Assembly: GCA_946902875.1 (NCBI GenBank)
Contig: OX336337.1
Span: 186,001-250,000 of the forward strand
DNA length: 64,000 nt
Direction of reading: 5' to 3'
Source: Nematopogon swammerdamellus
Lineage: Eukaryota; Arthropoda; Insecta; Lepidoptera; Adelidae
Shown here: one piece after another, positions 10,291 to 20,311 of the stretch
Layout: the number at the start of each line of letters is the position of its first letter
How positions within the stretch are numbered: the stretch's first letter is position 1
Translations under genes and position numbers: made by a program
Notes under the pieces: model-generated
The model's input: the letters and a program-made list of their open reading frames with translations, nothing else
Databases searched by the model: none
Told to the model about the DNA's origin: nothing

Positions 10291-11006
10291 TTGTGTTCAA
10301 AACCGCATACATCGCACCTGCCCTCGGCAGCCGTCGGGCGCCGCCCTCCGCGCGTATTGTACTCTACGCGAGCGGTACGCGAGGGACCGGACCTGGGTTC
10401 ACGTTGTCTGTTGCCGCCGCCTCCGTCACTCCTTCCGAAAACACGGCTCGCCGGTTCCCGTGGCTTGGTCGTCACAGAATGTACAGTACTCTCAGATGTC
10501 GTAGATACATTCTTTTTTGCTACTTCCAAGGATATAGCTAGCTTTACTGCTTCAGAAAGATTCAGTACATCTACCTCAAACAATCGCTGACGAATGCTGT
10601 CATTTGAAAGCCCACATATGAATTGTTCCTTCAGATGTTCTTCTATCTGGTCGCCGAATTCACAGAAACGAGCGAGTTTTTTTAACTGAAGTACAAACTG
10701 TTCTATGCTTCCTTGCTGTTGTTTGTACTGGCGGAATTTGTGCCGCTCGACCAACTTGGATGACCTCTGCCCTAAATGCTCGTCCATGATTTGCACCAAC
10801 TCCAAGTATGTTTTTTCTGCTGGTTTTTTAGGATAACATAAAGCGGAAGCGATTTCATAAGCGTCTCTCCCCATAGAAGCTATCATGAATGGTACCTTCT
10901 TTTCCTTGCTCACATCATTCGCCAGAAACCAGTTCTCCATGCGTTCCACATACAGCGCCCATGTGTCGCTCTCCTCGTGGAACTCTCCGATGGTCGATTT
11001 CGCCAT
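10161..11006 (-). CDS. gag: mag-like gag (capsid and partial nucleocapsid)
   Basis: 281 residues, starting 39 bp inside the 5' LTR, just downstream of the primer-binding site. The N-terminal two thirds is a Ty3/Gypsy capsid-type helical domain (patterns such as WALYVERMENWF, VERHKFRQYKQQQGSIEQFV, EQFICGLSND). A basic Gly/Arg-rich stretch follows near 195-230, then the first half of a nucleocapsid (CDVCGFEH). After that the gag frame departs from the expected zinc-knuckle sequence, which continues in the pol frame. Gag would form the particle that packages element RNA in the cytoplasm. Confidence 0.85.
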   Translation of the reverse strand: MAKSTIGEFHEESDTWALYVERMENWFLANDVSKEKKVPFMIASMGRDAYEIASALCYPKKPAEKTYLELVQIMDEHLGQRSSKLVERHKFRQYKQQQGSIEQFVLQLKKLARFCEFGDQIEEHLKEQFICGLSNDSIRQRLFEVDVLNLSEAVKLAISLEVAKKNVSTTSESTVHSVTTKPREPASRVFGRSDGGGGNRQREPRSGPSRTARVEYNTRGGRRPTAAEGRCDVCGFEHKMENANFDFILVEYASRKGTYRKCVRRVSLTIFRRKRRNIERS

Positions 11007-11024
11007 GATGGCGTGGATTTTTTT

Positions 11025-11041
11025 AATAATTTTCGTCGCCA
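11025..11041 (-). promoter_or_regulatory. tRNA primer-binding site
   Basis: On the minus strand TGGCGACGAAAAT begins two bases after the 5' LTR. The TGG start is what pairs with a tRNA 3' CCA. I cannot name the tRNA species securely. Confidence 0.7.
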
Positions 11042-11043
11042 GT

Positions 11044-11130
11044 TAGTGAGTTTGCTGCTATGTAAAAGACATTTCAATTCCAACTGTCATTTAATGTTTT
11101 TCTTATAACAAATTATTACCATACAAACCA
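11044..11130 (-). repeat. 5' LTR of the mag-like element
   Basis: 87 bp, direct repeat of 6682-6768, followed on its outer side by the second copy of the GAAAC target duplication (11131-11135). Confidence 0.92.
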
Positions 11131-11168
11131 GAAACCTATTTAAAATACGGCACTAGTTAGTTAAAATA

Positions 11169-12097
11169 CGAGGGTGGTCCCAGAAGTACCCGGCCTAACA
11201 AAGAAAACGAAACAAATTTTGGAAAAACTACCTTTATTTCTCAACGTAGTCTCCTTTTAGCTCGATACCCTTTTCCCAGCGATGTTCAATAGCTTCGATA
11301 CCATGTTTATAGTGAGAACCGTCGAGCTCCTCAAAGTAGCCCTCAACTGCCGACTCTACCTCTTAATTGTTTGTAAATCTTTTACCCCCGAGTAATTTTT
11401 TCAAGTTTCAAGGTCTCAGGTGTGAAATGATGAACTCATGTCTCGTCCATTGTTACGAATCGGCGCAAAAATTCTGATTTATTATTGTGAAAAATCGCCA
11501 AACACTCGACTGAAACATCCTCACGAAGTTGTTTTTGTTCCATTGTAAGTAAACGCGGCACCCATCTTGCGCACAGCTTTCTCTTAACCAAATTTTCAGT
11601 TAATATGCGATGTACAGCACTTTTTGAAATGCCTACCATATCTGCTAACTCGCGCACTTTCAACCGACGGTCATCCAATACTATTTTATGGATTTTCTTC
11701 ACCATTTCTGGCGTGGTCACTTCATTTGGTCGACCACTGCGATGTTCGTCTTGGCAGATCGTAAGACCTCGTTTGAACTCTGCCACCCAATATTTTACTG
11801 TCGTAAACGATGGAGCAGACGCCCCCAGACTTGAATCCAGCTAAGCTTTGATATTAGTTGAAGTCAGACCTTTCAGAAGAAAGTATTGAATCACATAGCG
11901 GTGACCAATTTCATCCATTTCTAAAACTTCACTCAGAGCGTTCACTATTGATGGCCGACAAACAAAAACAAAAGAACGTAGCGTGTTCTTTTTTTAAATT
12001 TAAATCTAATTCGAATAGTACTTTCGAATGCAGTAAGTTTTTTCAAACAACAACCGCCATCTATACGTCAGGTCAGGTACTTCTGGGACCACCCGGG
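11169..12097 (-). mobile_element. Internally deleted mariner element (copy 1)
   Basis: A 929-bp element with imperfect terminal inverted repeats sharing GGGTGGTCCCAGAAGTACC, flanked by TA at both ends (11167-11168 and 12098-12099), the mariner/Tc1 target duplication. Mariners are normally near 1.3 kb. The missing part is the middle of the transposase, so this copy can move only if transposase is supplied elsewhere. It lies right beside the 5' LTR end of the mag-like insertion. Confidence 0.92.
11234..11918 (-). pseudogene. mariner transposase, deleted and interrupted
   Basis: Reads from MDEIGHRYVIQYF through two helix-turn-helix regions (including RELADMVGISKSAVHRIL), the WVPRLL linker motif and the first catalytic Asp (VTMDET), then jumps to the extreme C-terminus ending GIELKGDYVEK. 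An in-frame stop lies near residue 23, and the region with the second and third catalytic aspartates of the D,D34D triad is deleted. It cannot encode an active enzyme. Nearest relatives are insect mariners; the subfamily is unresolved. Confidence 0.9.
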
Positions 12098-12099
12098 TA

Positions 12100-12649
12100 G
12101 GCACGGCAGGGTATAGTTCGTCGTTTAGTTGTACTGTATGTATTGTTACCTAAAAGTTGAAAATAAAATAAAATAAACAATAATAGTATTGTATGAAGTG
12201 CGCACCTGAGCTGTTGTGTGTCGAGTGCTACTGTTGGCACACTAATGCGGCTAATTTCCCCTGCGGTACTTTCTAAATACACGTCGCCCGCCAGCATCCC
12301 TCCGCTCAATCTGAACTCTCTATATAGTCAAGTCAGTGTCACGGTACGGAATTGAATCAGCCTCCCTTCTCCCTCGGAGCCTTCTCTCTCGCGGCAAGCA
12401 CTTACTTATACTTGTACGCGCTTCAGCCCCGTACCCAGGAAATTCTATTGCTGACTGTCAGCAATATCTGCAAAGATATGAGAACCATGAAAACCTGGTT
12501 TTTTTATATTGTATTACATACGACATACATGCATTCTCCACGTGCCACCGCGATTCCACGTTTAAAGAACAGCGGCAGGGGTGCGAAGCGACTCCTGCCC
12601 CAAAATTTGTTTCGTTGAAATCTCGACATATGGCTCTGAGCCAACCATA
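12100..12649. other. Non-coding flank of mariner
   Basis: No recognised gene. Mixed composition with several short frames and no motif. It might include more of the LINE interrupted upstream, but I could not align it. Confidence 0.45.
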
Positions 12650-12765
12650 AGGTTTCTAACGACGCCCATGAACATAGGTCGTATACGGGGGTTGCGAATG
12701 CCGTGCTGGCCTGACAGGTGCCTACTCACGCCGCTCTTGAACAACCCGAGACTGTACTTGGGGGG
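12650..12765 (+). repeat. Dispersed repeat shared with 58225-58350
   Basis: The words GCGAATGCCGTGCTGG, AACCCGAGACTGTAC and GGGGGAAA resemble the segment at 58240-58335 (GCGAATACCATGTCGG, CCCAGACTGTAC, GAGGAAA). It looks like a fragment of a LINE or similar lepidopteran repeat. The two are too diverged for a class call. Confidence 0.4.
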
Positions 12766-12867
12766 AAATATATGTACATATATTTTATTCTATACATTGC
12801 CTTGTTCATTGTGTGTGTGTAGTGCAGTATTTTAATTGACTAGGTAAGTACTTAAATGAGTTGATTT

Positions 12868-13232
12868 GAGGAGCAACGGAACAAAATCACACATATCCAC
12901 TTTTTCCGTAAGTGTTTTTTTATCGATTCGACATCTTTAGCCTAAAACCTATCGAATAGCAGTTTTATAGTATTCAAAATCACACTAATCGCTCTTGTAT
13001 AATCGCTAGAAATCCAAGGTTTGCATCAGAATCACACATCCTGGTACAAGTCGTATTTTGATGTCAAACTCTAAACTTTCGATCATAATCACTAATCACA
13101 CAAATGAAATAGAATAATCATTGGATTGGAAAAATTTGCACCAAAATCACACATATATTAGTTTATTAGTTATTTGTCTCTCCTGTAAAAAAAGTTAATG
13201 TGGACATGTGTGATTTTGTTCCGTTGCTCCTC
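12868..13232. mobile_element. MITE with 32-bp terminal inverted repeats
   Basis: A 365-bp element with inverted ends beginning GAGGAGCAACGGAACAAAAT, identical over 27 bp and continuing with one mismatch to 32 bp. ATTT flanks both ends (12864-12867 and 13233-13236), a likely 4-bp target duplication. The interior is AT-rich with recurring AATCACAC words and no open frame, so it is non-autonomous. The parent transposon is unknown. Confidence 0.85.
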
Positions 13233-13279
13233 ATTTATAAGTGGATATGTAAGGGTGTTGTTGCGAGCCGACATTATCG

Positions 13280-13993
13280 GTTCTACGATGCAGATGCGGT
13301 CAGGTAAACGATAAACCATCTCGAATAAAGTAAGTAACTAATGGCGAGGCCGATAGCCGTGCTCCATTCAGGTAAACGATATTCTGTCTCGATGATAATA
13401 AGCAACTAAGATGTGATTTTAAGTAAGCAACCTAAGGGCGAGACCGAAGGCCGAGCTTCGTTCAAGTTAACTATATTATCCTTGATGAAAGTAAGTACCC
13501 AAGGGCGAGACCGAAGGCTGAGCTACGTAAATGTAAACAGTAAACCTTCTCGAACAAAGTAAGTAACTAAGGGCGAGGCTAAAAGCCGAGCTTCGTTCAA
13601 TTTATCGATATTCATCCTCATGTAAGTAAGTAAATAAGGTCGAGGCCGAAGGCCGAGCTTCGTTCAGGTAAAAAAACAAAAACGATAAACCTTCTCCCGC
13701 CCTCGGGCCTAACCTCTAATGTCTTGCTATCTTATATAGTATAATATCGTTTACGTGAACGCAGGTCGGCGTGGTTTAACTATACCGAGCTCCGCCTTCG
13801 GCGTCGCCATTAGTTACTTAATTTCTTCGAGAAAAATATCGTTTACCTGAAAGGACCTCGGCCTACTATTCGAGAAGGTTTATCATTAACCTAAACTCAA
13901 ACCAGCCTTCGGCCTCGCCCTTAATGACTTACTTTCTTCTTTTGAAATACGAATTTTACTCGGGCGAAGCCGCGGGCAAAAGCTAGTTTGTAA
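13280..13993. repeat. Repeat cluster with inverted second half, Helitron-like end
   Basis: About five degenerate direct copies (roughly 80-90 bp) of a unit containing AAGTAACTAAGGGCGAGGC and GCCGAGCTTCGTTCA, up to about 13700. Inverted copies (CTTCGGCCTCGCCCTTA) follow. The right end reads GCGAAGCCGCGGGCAAAAG then CTAGT, resembling the short hairpin plus CTRR-T terminus of Helitrons. No Rep/helicase gene is present, so at most a non-autonomous relic. Confidence 0.55.
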
Positions 13994-15087
13994 TAAAATC
14001 ATACATTATGAATGTATAATTTTATTGATGTTACATGATCGTGAACGAAATAAAATTTTTTTTTTCAACCACAACCCAAAAGCCGCTACAGCGATGCCGA
14101 ACTGGAACGGAACCTCGCACCATCACAACATTGCTACACAATTTATTATTAGTTTTATTTGTGGACGCGTCGTCGTCGCGCTCCATTTATTTATTTTTTT
14201 TTTCGATCCAACTAGAAAGAAGATAACGAACAGCAAACTCTAGGTTGCATTCCAAAACATTTGTCAAGTCGTCGCAATTTGAAGATCATTAGGTCTAATA
14301 AGAAATCAACCTTTCCAAAATTAGATTTACCTAATCCACTTAGCGAAAAATTTTATTCGTTTGTAAAATATATTTGGGCGACAGGCGGGAGGTTGTTGGG
14401 GCGGCGCGGCGGGCGCGGAGGGCGCGGAGGGCGGCCCGCTGCGCGAGGAGGCGCACTCATCTGCGGCTATTGAGATGCATATCGCGAGCTGAAACTTTTA
14501 CTTGGACCGATGAGATTTTGGCAGCGACCCTTCAGTCGAGCTAGCTAACTCCTCACTCACCACCTAGCTATGTGGCTCGTCGTTTTGGGCCAAAGCACTC
14601 TGCCGTCGCGACGGCAAACCGAGAACTGTCAGTTGTTCGTCAGTCACGGATGACGAGCATTGTAGCACTGTAGCGGTGATCAGTTCTAGCGGATCGGATC
14701 TGCGCGGAGAGATAGAAGGCGTGTCTACTTCCGGTTGGTCGTATCCTTCGTCTCTTGTACTGTTGAGCGACGCTAGCTATGACAGCATTCCAGTTCGGTG
14801 ACAACTTTAAGGACTCTTATGTGTCGAGGTTAGGTTGGAATGTTCGTATGCGAGGCATGAGTGCTCTCCCGTACAACGCGCCGACAGATAGCATTTTAAC
14901 CTTACGTACGCGGACTGACTTATCAACATAAGGAGACTGAAGAAACTCAGCATTGGCACCGTGTTCACTTCCTATAATAAAGGATCCCAGATGCGACCTT
15001 CGGTAAAGGTCAAGTTGCCTCTCCAGACTATCGGCGCGCGCGATGGCTTATAGGTATATAACAAACAAATACCTACCATGTTACATG
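13994..15087. other. Non-coding stretch
   Basis: A small AT-rich inverted repeat lies at 13992-14026. A GC-rich patch with GGCGCGGAGG units is at 14397-14440. The remainder is of balanced composition without a recognisable gene; a promoter or 5' exon of a host gene could hide here, but nothing shows it. Confidence 0.45.
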
Positions 15088-15213
15088 TTTTTTTATGGAA
15101 ACTGACACGGTTGGCTACATCACCTACAACATCCGTGATGTCATCCCATAACACCGGGTGAACTAGGTGCCATGTCAGTGCTTCCCTTCGGTCGTGCCGG
15201 CTACACTGACGTG
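15088..15213 (-). repeat. SINE copy B, 3' part
   Basis: Minus-strand tail half of the recurrent SINE: T-run, ATGGAAACTGACACGG, ATCACCTACAACATCCGTG, GTGAACTAGGTGCCATGTC. It is 5'-truncated; the tRNA/5S-like head is missing. Confidence 0.85.
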
Positions 15214-17573
15214 TCTGCGTACTCGGAGTAATTATAGACATAACTAGTATTTAATCCTGTGGTAATACGCCATCATTTATATTATAATAAACAAAGACCC
15301 GACGCCGCCGCAGGTCTTGAATCTTACTAGGAACCATTATAAGCATACTGGCAAAACATTAACTCATAGAATTATATCAAGAAAATAATAAAATTTATGT
15401 TGACATCCACAGTGATGGCACAGAATAGAAAAGAGTACTGGCGTACAAAGAGTACAACGCGCGCTGCCGCCGCGCGCCACCGCGCCGCAGCAGCAGACAC
15501 ACGCGTCGCTGCTTCGTGATCGCTTCGCGTCGTGCAGTCAGTCGACGCGGGCGGGGCGGGGCGGGGCGGAGGCTCACTCGATACAACAGCGAACACCGAC
15601 AAGTGGCGTGTAATTAGGAATGCACTTAATTAAATTATTGCTTAAGAGGGCCGACATTATATTAATAGCATCTCTTTGGCGCAAAGAGAATACCTACTCC
15701 GGATACCGCGCTTTATAAGTCGTCTTCGTGAGCCAACATTTCATTCAGCTTCGAATTTGCGTAATTTCGTCGCCAACACATGTGATGGGCAAACAACTAG
15801 GTAGGTCGGGCGGGACATAGTAAACGGAGCAACCCTCGCCCGACCGAGCCGTTCATTAAGCAGCTCGCAGCCAGTTCCGCGCGGCGCGGCGCGCAAACAG
15901 AATATGTTCGTGAAGGAGAAAATTCGATTAAAGATAATACCGAGCGCGATTCGGGCGCTTTACGGCGTTAGTTATCCCGCGCCGGCGGCGCCGCGCCGCG
16001 CCGCGTCGCGCGCGCCGGCGCGGCGCGTGCGAGGGCGGGGCGGGGCGAGCTTTTATGCTCGTAATAAAACTGCCAGTTTTTATTATGGTCAAACGTCAGA
16101 AGAAGACAAAGACTGGACCCTCCGATAGTGAAGTTTTCATTATCGGTATTTAGTTAACACGCACAGCCCGGCACAACTCCAACACCCCACGACGAATAAA
16201 GAATCACCTAAAATAAAATAAAATAACTTTACCTTATAGAAAAAGCTTCTTCGTTGTGAGTTCAACTTTCACACTTCCCCAGGCACACACACACACACGC
16301 ACATGCACACAGCCCTACTTACACATACACACTAATATCTTGCAATTTCTTCTTTTTCTGTTTTTTTTTCTCTGTATTTTTAGTGTTTATTAGTAGTAGG
16401 CATGTATTAGGTTTGGTTTTATTTTATGCTTAGAATATTTATTGTCCATATCATTGTTTTTTGTTAGCCATTAAGTTAATTGTATGCTTAGTCAAATTTC
16501 AAGTCTAAATTTAAATTCATATTTACCTACCTAGTGTTTTCTAAAAATGTATTGTATTTAATTAGTTAAAATCGAAATCAAAATTACCTATACATTGTAT
16601 GCTTAGCTAAAATGTATATCTATTTACCTTGTTTATTTGTTTAAATCTCTCTTTCTTCTAATTTGTGAAAGGAATCTTCACTGGTTTAATTCGTAGACTC
16701 ATAATGTGTTAGTTTAAAGTTCATGTACTGCTTGATTCCAAACAAATAATAAATAATTAGTGTACTTTAGGAGAGTTGTTTGATTTCAAATGTGGTAGAA
16801 AAGTCGTGTGTTGTGTCGACCACTCTGTGGAATTACTAAATAAATAAACAAATATTTGTTTCAATCTAATTGTGAAATCTGTTATTGGCTGTTGTTATAT
16901 AAGTTCAGTAGTTATAGAGCTGTTGGTATTCCAATTTAAATAAAACTTATAAAATATTATTAGTTAATATGTATAGGATTCAAATCCGCCACCGGCACGG
17001 TGTGCGGTGCGGGGTGCGGGCGCGGGCGGGGCGCGGGCGGGGCGCGGCGAAGCCTCCGCCATCTTGCCCCGCCGCCGCGCCGCCGTTACGACGGCATAAA
17101 CACTTTAGTGCGCGATATTGGCCAGTTCCGTCGCAGCTTTATTGCCTGGAATTACTTACTGATGAAATCACCAACATGTCACTCTCTCTCTGCCGGCCGC
17201 CCGCCGCGTCGCGCCGTCCTCGTCTCCCTCGTCCCGACTTGCGATACAATTACTCCACCAGTCAATACTTTTCTAAGCCGGCCAATTGTTGTATCCTTCT
17301 CTCTAAACGGAAGAGAACTACCCACGTGGGTAATGCTGGAATCGGCTTTATTGGCGCGAGTGAGTGTTGCATGTTGGAGCGGTTGAATTAGTGCTCGCAT
17401 GTTTGGGGGCGCGTGCGTGACTGTCGCTTGGGTTCTTCTACATCAGCTCGGCGCGGGGCGGCGGCGCACACTGGTTCCGTTTGTATGGGAGGAGCGGTCA
17501 ATAATATAAGCACCGCGATATTGGAACTTTTTATTATTGAAACGTTCATCTAAATTGTTTAAGTTTACATAAA
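15214..17573. other. Long stretch without recognised gene
   Basis: GC-rich patches lie at 15440-15570, 15880-16050 and 16985-17090. The 15542-15570 patch holds GGGGC units. A (CA)n microsatellite lies at about 16284-16330. From 16330 to 16970 the sequence is AT-rich. Open frames over the GC patches are Ala/Arg/Pro-rich artefacts. Confidence 0.5.
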
Positions 17574-17926
17574 TACTATTTTAGGATATTTCAACCAAGT
17601 ACAAAAATCGCAACGTCATAGAACTCGTACATAAAATTGGTGTTGCATCTATAGAAGTGTCACCAAAGTCTTCGAACTCATTTAGCCAATCGCCATGCTT
17701 ACTAAGAAAGTTCGCTTCATTTCTTTTGCACTTATCTTGAAAAAACCGCTTTGCAAAGTTTAAGCGTTCGATTGAAATTGTAAGAGTTATCCGTAACCTT
17801 GAAGGCCCTCAGAAACCCTTCATATGTCTCCATAAGTTTACTTGAACCGTTGGCCTTCTTTATGCTAAGTATGCCAAATATTAAAAATATCAGCGCGTTT
17901 GATATCGCGGCTCGGCCCTGGAACAA
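17574..17926 (-). pseudogene. Unrecognised coding relic with one frameshift
   Basis: Two minus-strand frames fit end to end. The first (17732-17926) runs LIFGILSIKKANGSSKLMET to a stop after KLCKAVFSR. A frame shifted at a run of T near 17740 continues FFQDKCKRNEANFLSKHGDWLNEFEDFGD and stops near 17580. Charged, non-repetitive residues suggest a real protein once read through both. I do not recognise the family; a transposon-derived protein or host exon are both possible. Confidence 0.35.
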
Positions 17927-18040
17927 AGATTGGGTGCGCTGTAGAAAGAGGCGGGTTTAGTAGAAGATTGCTGGTAGCTGGGAATGGTAGGCGAGGGTCT
18001 AAGGAATTATTAGCAAAAAGAATTATTATTATTTTTTATT

Positions 18041-18157
18041 TTTTTTATGGAAACTGACACGGTTGGCTACATCACCTATAACATCCGTGATGTCAGCCCA
18101 TAACACCGAGTGAACTAGGTGCCGTGTCAGTGCTTCCCATCGATCGTGCCGATTATT
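18041..18157 (-). repeat. SINE copy C, 3' part
   Basis: Minus-strand tail fragment of the recurrent SINE, with the T-run and ATGGAAACTGACACGG. It is truncated after about 115 bp. Confidence 0.85.
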
Positions 18158-18295
18158 TGTCGGAAAATTATACTTTTGGCCATTTTTTTTTTAAGATGTC
18201 CAAATATTAGTGAAATTTAAAATTTAGTACAAAATTCACCGCCCCGACATAACCTGTTAGTATGGCTATTCCCTAGAGTGTTTTTATAAGCCAGA

Positions 18296-18428
18296 GGCGC
18301 GGAAGGAGTGCAGCCCCCGTCCGCTGTAATAAAGCGCAGGCACCCGTGTGAGCCGAAGCTGCGGAGGCGAGCATGGGTGTCTGCGCTTTGTTACGCAAGG
18401 ACGGAGGGGCTGCACTTCCCGCAGCGCC
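18296..18428. repeat. Imperfect long hairpin
   Basis: Arms of about 50 bp (left GGAAGGAGTGCAGCCCCCGT, right ACGGAGGGGCTGCACTTCCC) around a 24-nt loop, with a few mismatches. It may be a small fold-back element. Confidence 0.75.
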
Positions 18429-18516
18429 GGAGAAGAGGCAATCCTAAGTTTTTTTATATTTTCTTTTTTGTGTAGTAAACTGATAAGTACCGAAAAGTGC
18501 ATAATTATCTCAATGA

Positions 18517-18720
18517 AGGGGGGGGGGGGGGGGAGTATTCAGCAGATACTTATCCCCCTTCCCCTTAGCATAGCAGCCCCTCCTATACCCCGTCACCCCT
18601 CACTGAGTCATATTACGTTTTTGCCTCCCCCACTTCCCCCTTCCCCATCCGCGGGGGGGGGGGGTATACCCCAAACTAACCCCCCTCCCCCCTCCTCCAC
18701 TTCCCCCGCCACCCGCCTCT
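18517..18720. repeat. G/C homopolymer and C-rich low-complexity tract
   Basis: A G-run of about 17-18 at 18518-18534, C-rich sequence, a second G-run at about 18653-18663, then more C-rich sequence. Such tracts assemble poorly, so their lengths are unreliable. Confidence 0.85.
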
Positions 18721-19802
18721 TTCTACAGCACAGCCAAAAGATGAATGAACCTGTAGATAGATAACGCCTCATCAAAAGTAACAAAAATACGGGTCCACTT
18801 ATGGGCCTCAAGCTCGAGACTCGCACATTTTCGCACAAATTGACATACATGCTCTTAAAGGGGAAGGTTTGAGCTAAATTTTAGTGTAAGACATATGAGT
18901 AGCAGTGAGTTGCCTCAAAACTTATCTCTTGATAAAAATGTACAATTTAAAAAAAATACCGAATTATTTGATAAATATATTAACATTTTTGAACAAAAAG
19001 TCCTTAATTCAAACTTTGTCAAAATAATACAGAAATAATCTACATACCTGCTTCTTGGATATTCATAATGAGCGGATTAGCTCAAGCGAGATAATTTCTT
19101 GAAAAAACGACACAAACAGGACACTATTACGGCTAATTAATAACTTTGACTGTAGGCTTATCAGTTGTTGCACTTTCGAGTGACGAAAACAGAGTGAAAA
19201 AAAAATTTATGGACTTTTATTTATATTGCACCATGAAGGGTTGCCATTGAAGAAAATAATGCAATCGAAACAACTTGGATATTAAAGAAATGTTTTTTTT
19301 ATTTTTGACCTATGGACCGAACCAGTGTGCGGCGCGGCGCGGCGCGGCCATCGGGTCAGTAGTCCAGATGACATAATAATTTATTTGTATGACAAGTGGT
19401 ATACCGTTGAAAAGGGCGTAAACTAGCGAAATTTTTAAAAGAAAAATTTTCAGTTTTTTTAAATGAATTAAGAAATTAAGATTCTGTAATATTTTTACTC
19501 GTTCTCGGGACTTTGGGAGGTCATAAGACCTATTCATGTTATTAACTTCATCAAATAATATTTTTTCTAGAACAAGCATACATAATAAAATTCAATAAAT
19601 TTTATTTCGTGATGATACAATCATATCATTTCATTTATTAATTTCCATCTTAGGTAGCATCGGTACACTTGAGTTCGTCACATTTAGTTTACCAATTTTA
19701 CAATTGAAACTGTCTGGGTCTAGCCATGGCAAGGGACTAATAATTTTAGCCTAAGCAATAACATAGGTACATAACTAAAAATTATAAGAATACAGAGAAT
19801 AT
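18721..19802. other. AT-rich stretch without recognised gene
   Basis: No motif-bearing frame. A short GCGGCGCGGCGCGG patch lies near 19328-19348. The inverted-repeat arm begins abruptly at 19803. Confidence 0.5.
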
Positions 19803-20140
19803 AAAAAACTATTTAAAATAAAAATATAAAAACCGCCTTCAAAAATATATGAAATAAAAACCTAAAAAAAAAAACCAACCCTAGAGTTGAAGGCGGTGCT
19901 AAAAAGGCTACACAAATCACAAAGGATATTATCATCCACTCATGTTTTCTTTCATGCATCATTTTTGCTTGCTTTACAAATCACAAAGGATATTATCATC
20001 CACTCATGTTTTCTTTCATGCATCATTTTTGCTTGCTTTAGCACCGCCTTCAACTCTAGGGTTGGTTTTTTTTTTTAGGTTTTTATTTCATATATTTTTG
20101 AAGGCGGTTTTTATATTTTTATTTTAAATAGTTTTTTAGT
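19803..20140. repeat. Fold-back hairpin with duplicated loop
   Basis: Arms of about 100 bp (AACCGCCTTCAAAAATATAT side and its complement) flank a loop of about 135 nt made of a 63-bp unit (CACAAAGGATATTATCATCC..) present twice in tandem. The right arm extends beyond the left. Confidence 0.88.
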
Positions 20141-20311
20141 TTTACTTTTTTTAAGAAGTCGGTTTTATGTTTTTTAAAACTTTTTTTTTATTTCACAGTT
20201 TTTTTTAGTAATTTTTTGCTATTAATGTACTCGGCGGAATCGCTCGGCCTTCGGCCTCGCGATTCCGCCTCGCTTTCCAATCCGATCTTGACCCAATTAA
20301 AATAGGACCAC

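Larger units (their letters stand above)
6682..11130 (-). mobile_element. Full-length mag-like Ty3/Gypsy LTR retrotransposon
   Basis: A 4449-bp element with two 87-bp LTRs that differ at one base, flanked by a 5-bp target duplication GAAAC (6677-6681 and 11131-11135). On the minus strand the order is LTR, primer-binding site, gag, protease-RT-RNase H-integrase, polypurine tract, LTR. Very short LTRs and this size match the mag family first known from silkworm. The gag and pol frames are otherwise long and conserved, but pol is broken by a frameshift inside RT. It sits within an older LINE RT fragment, so it is the younger of the two. Confidence 0.93.
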
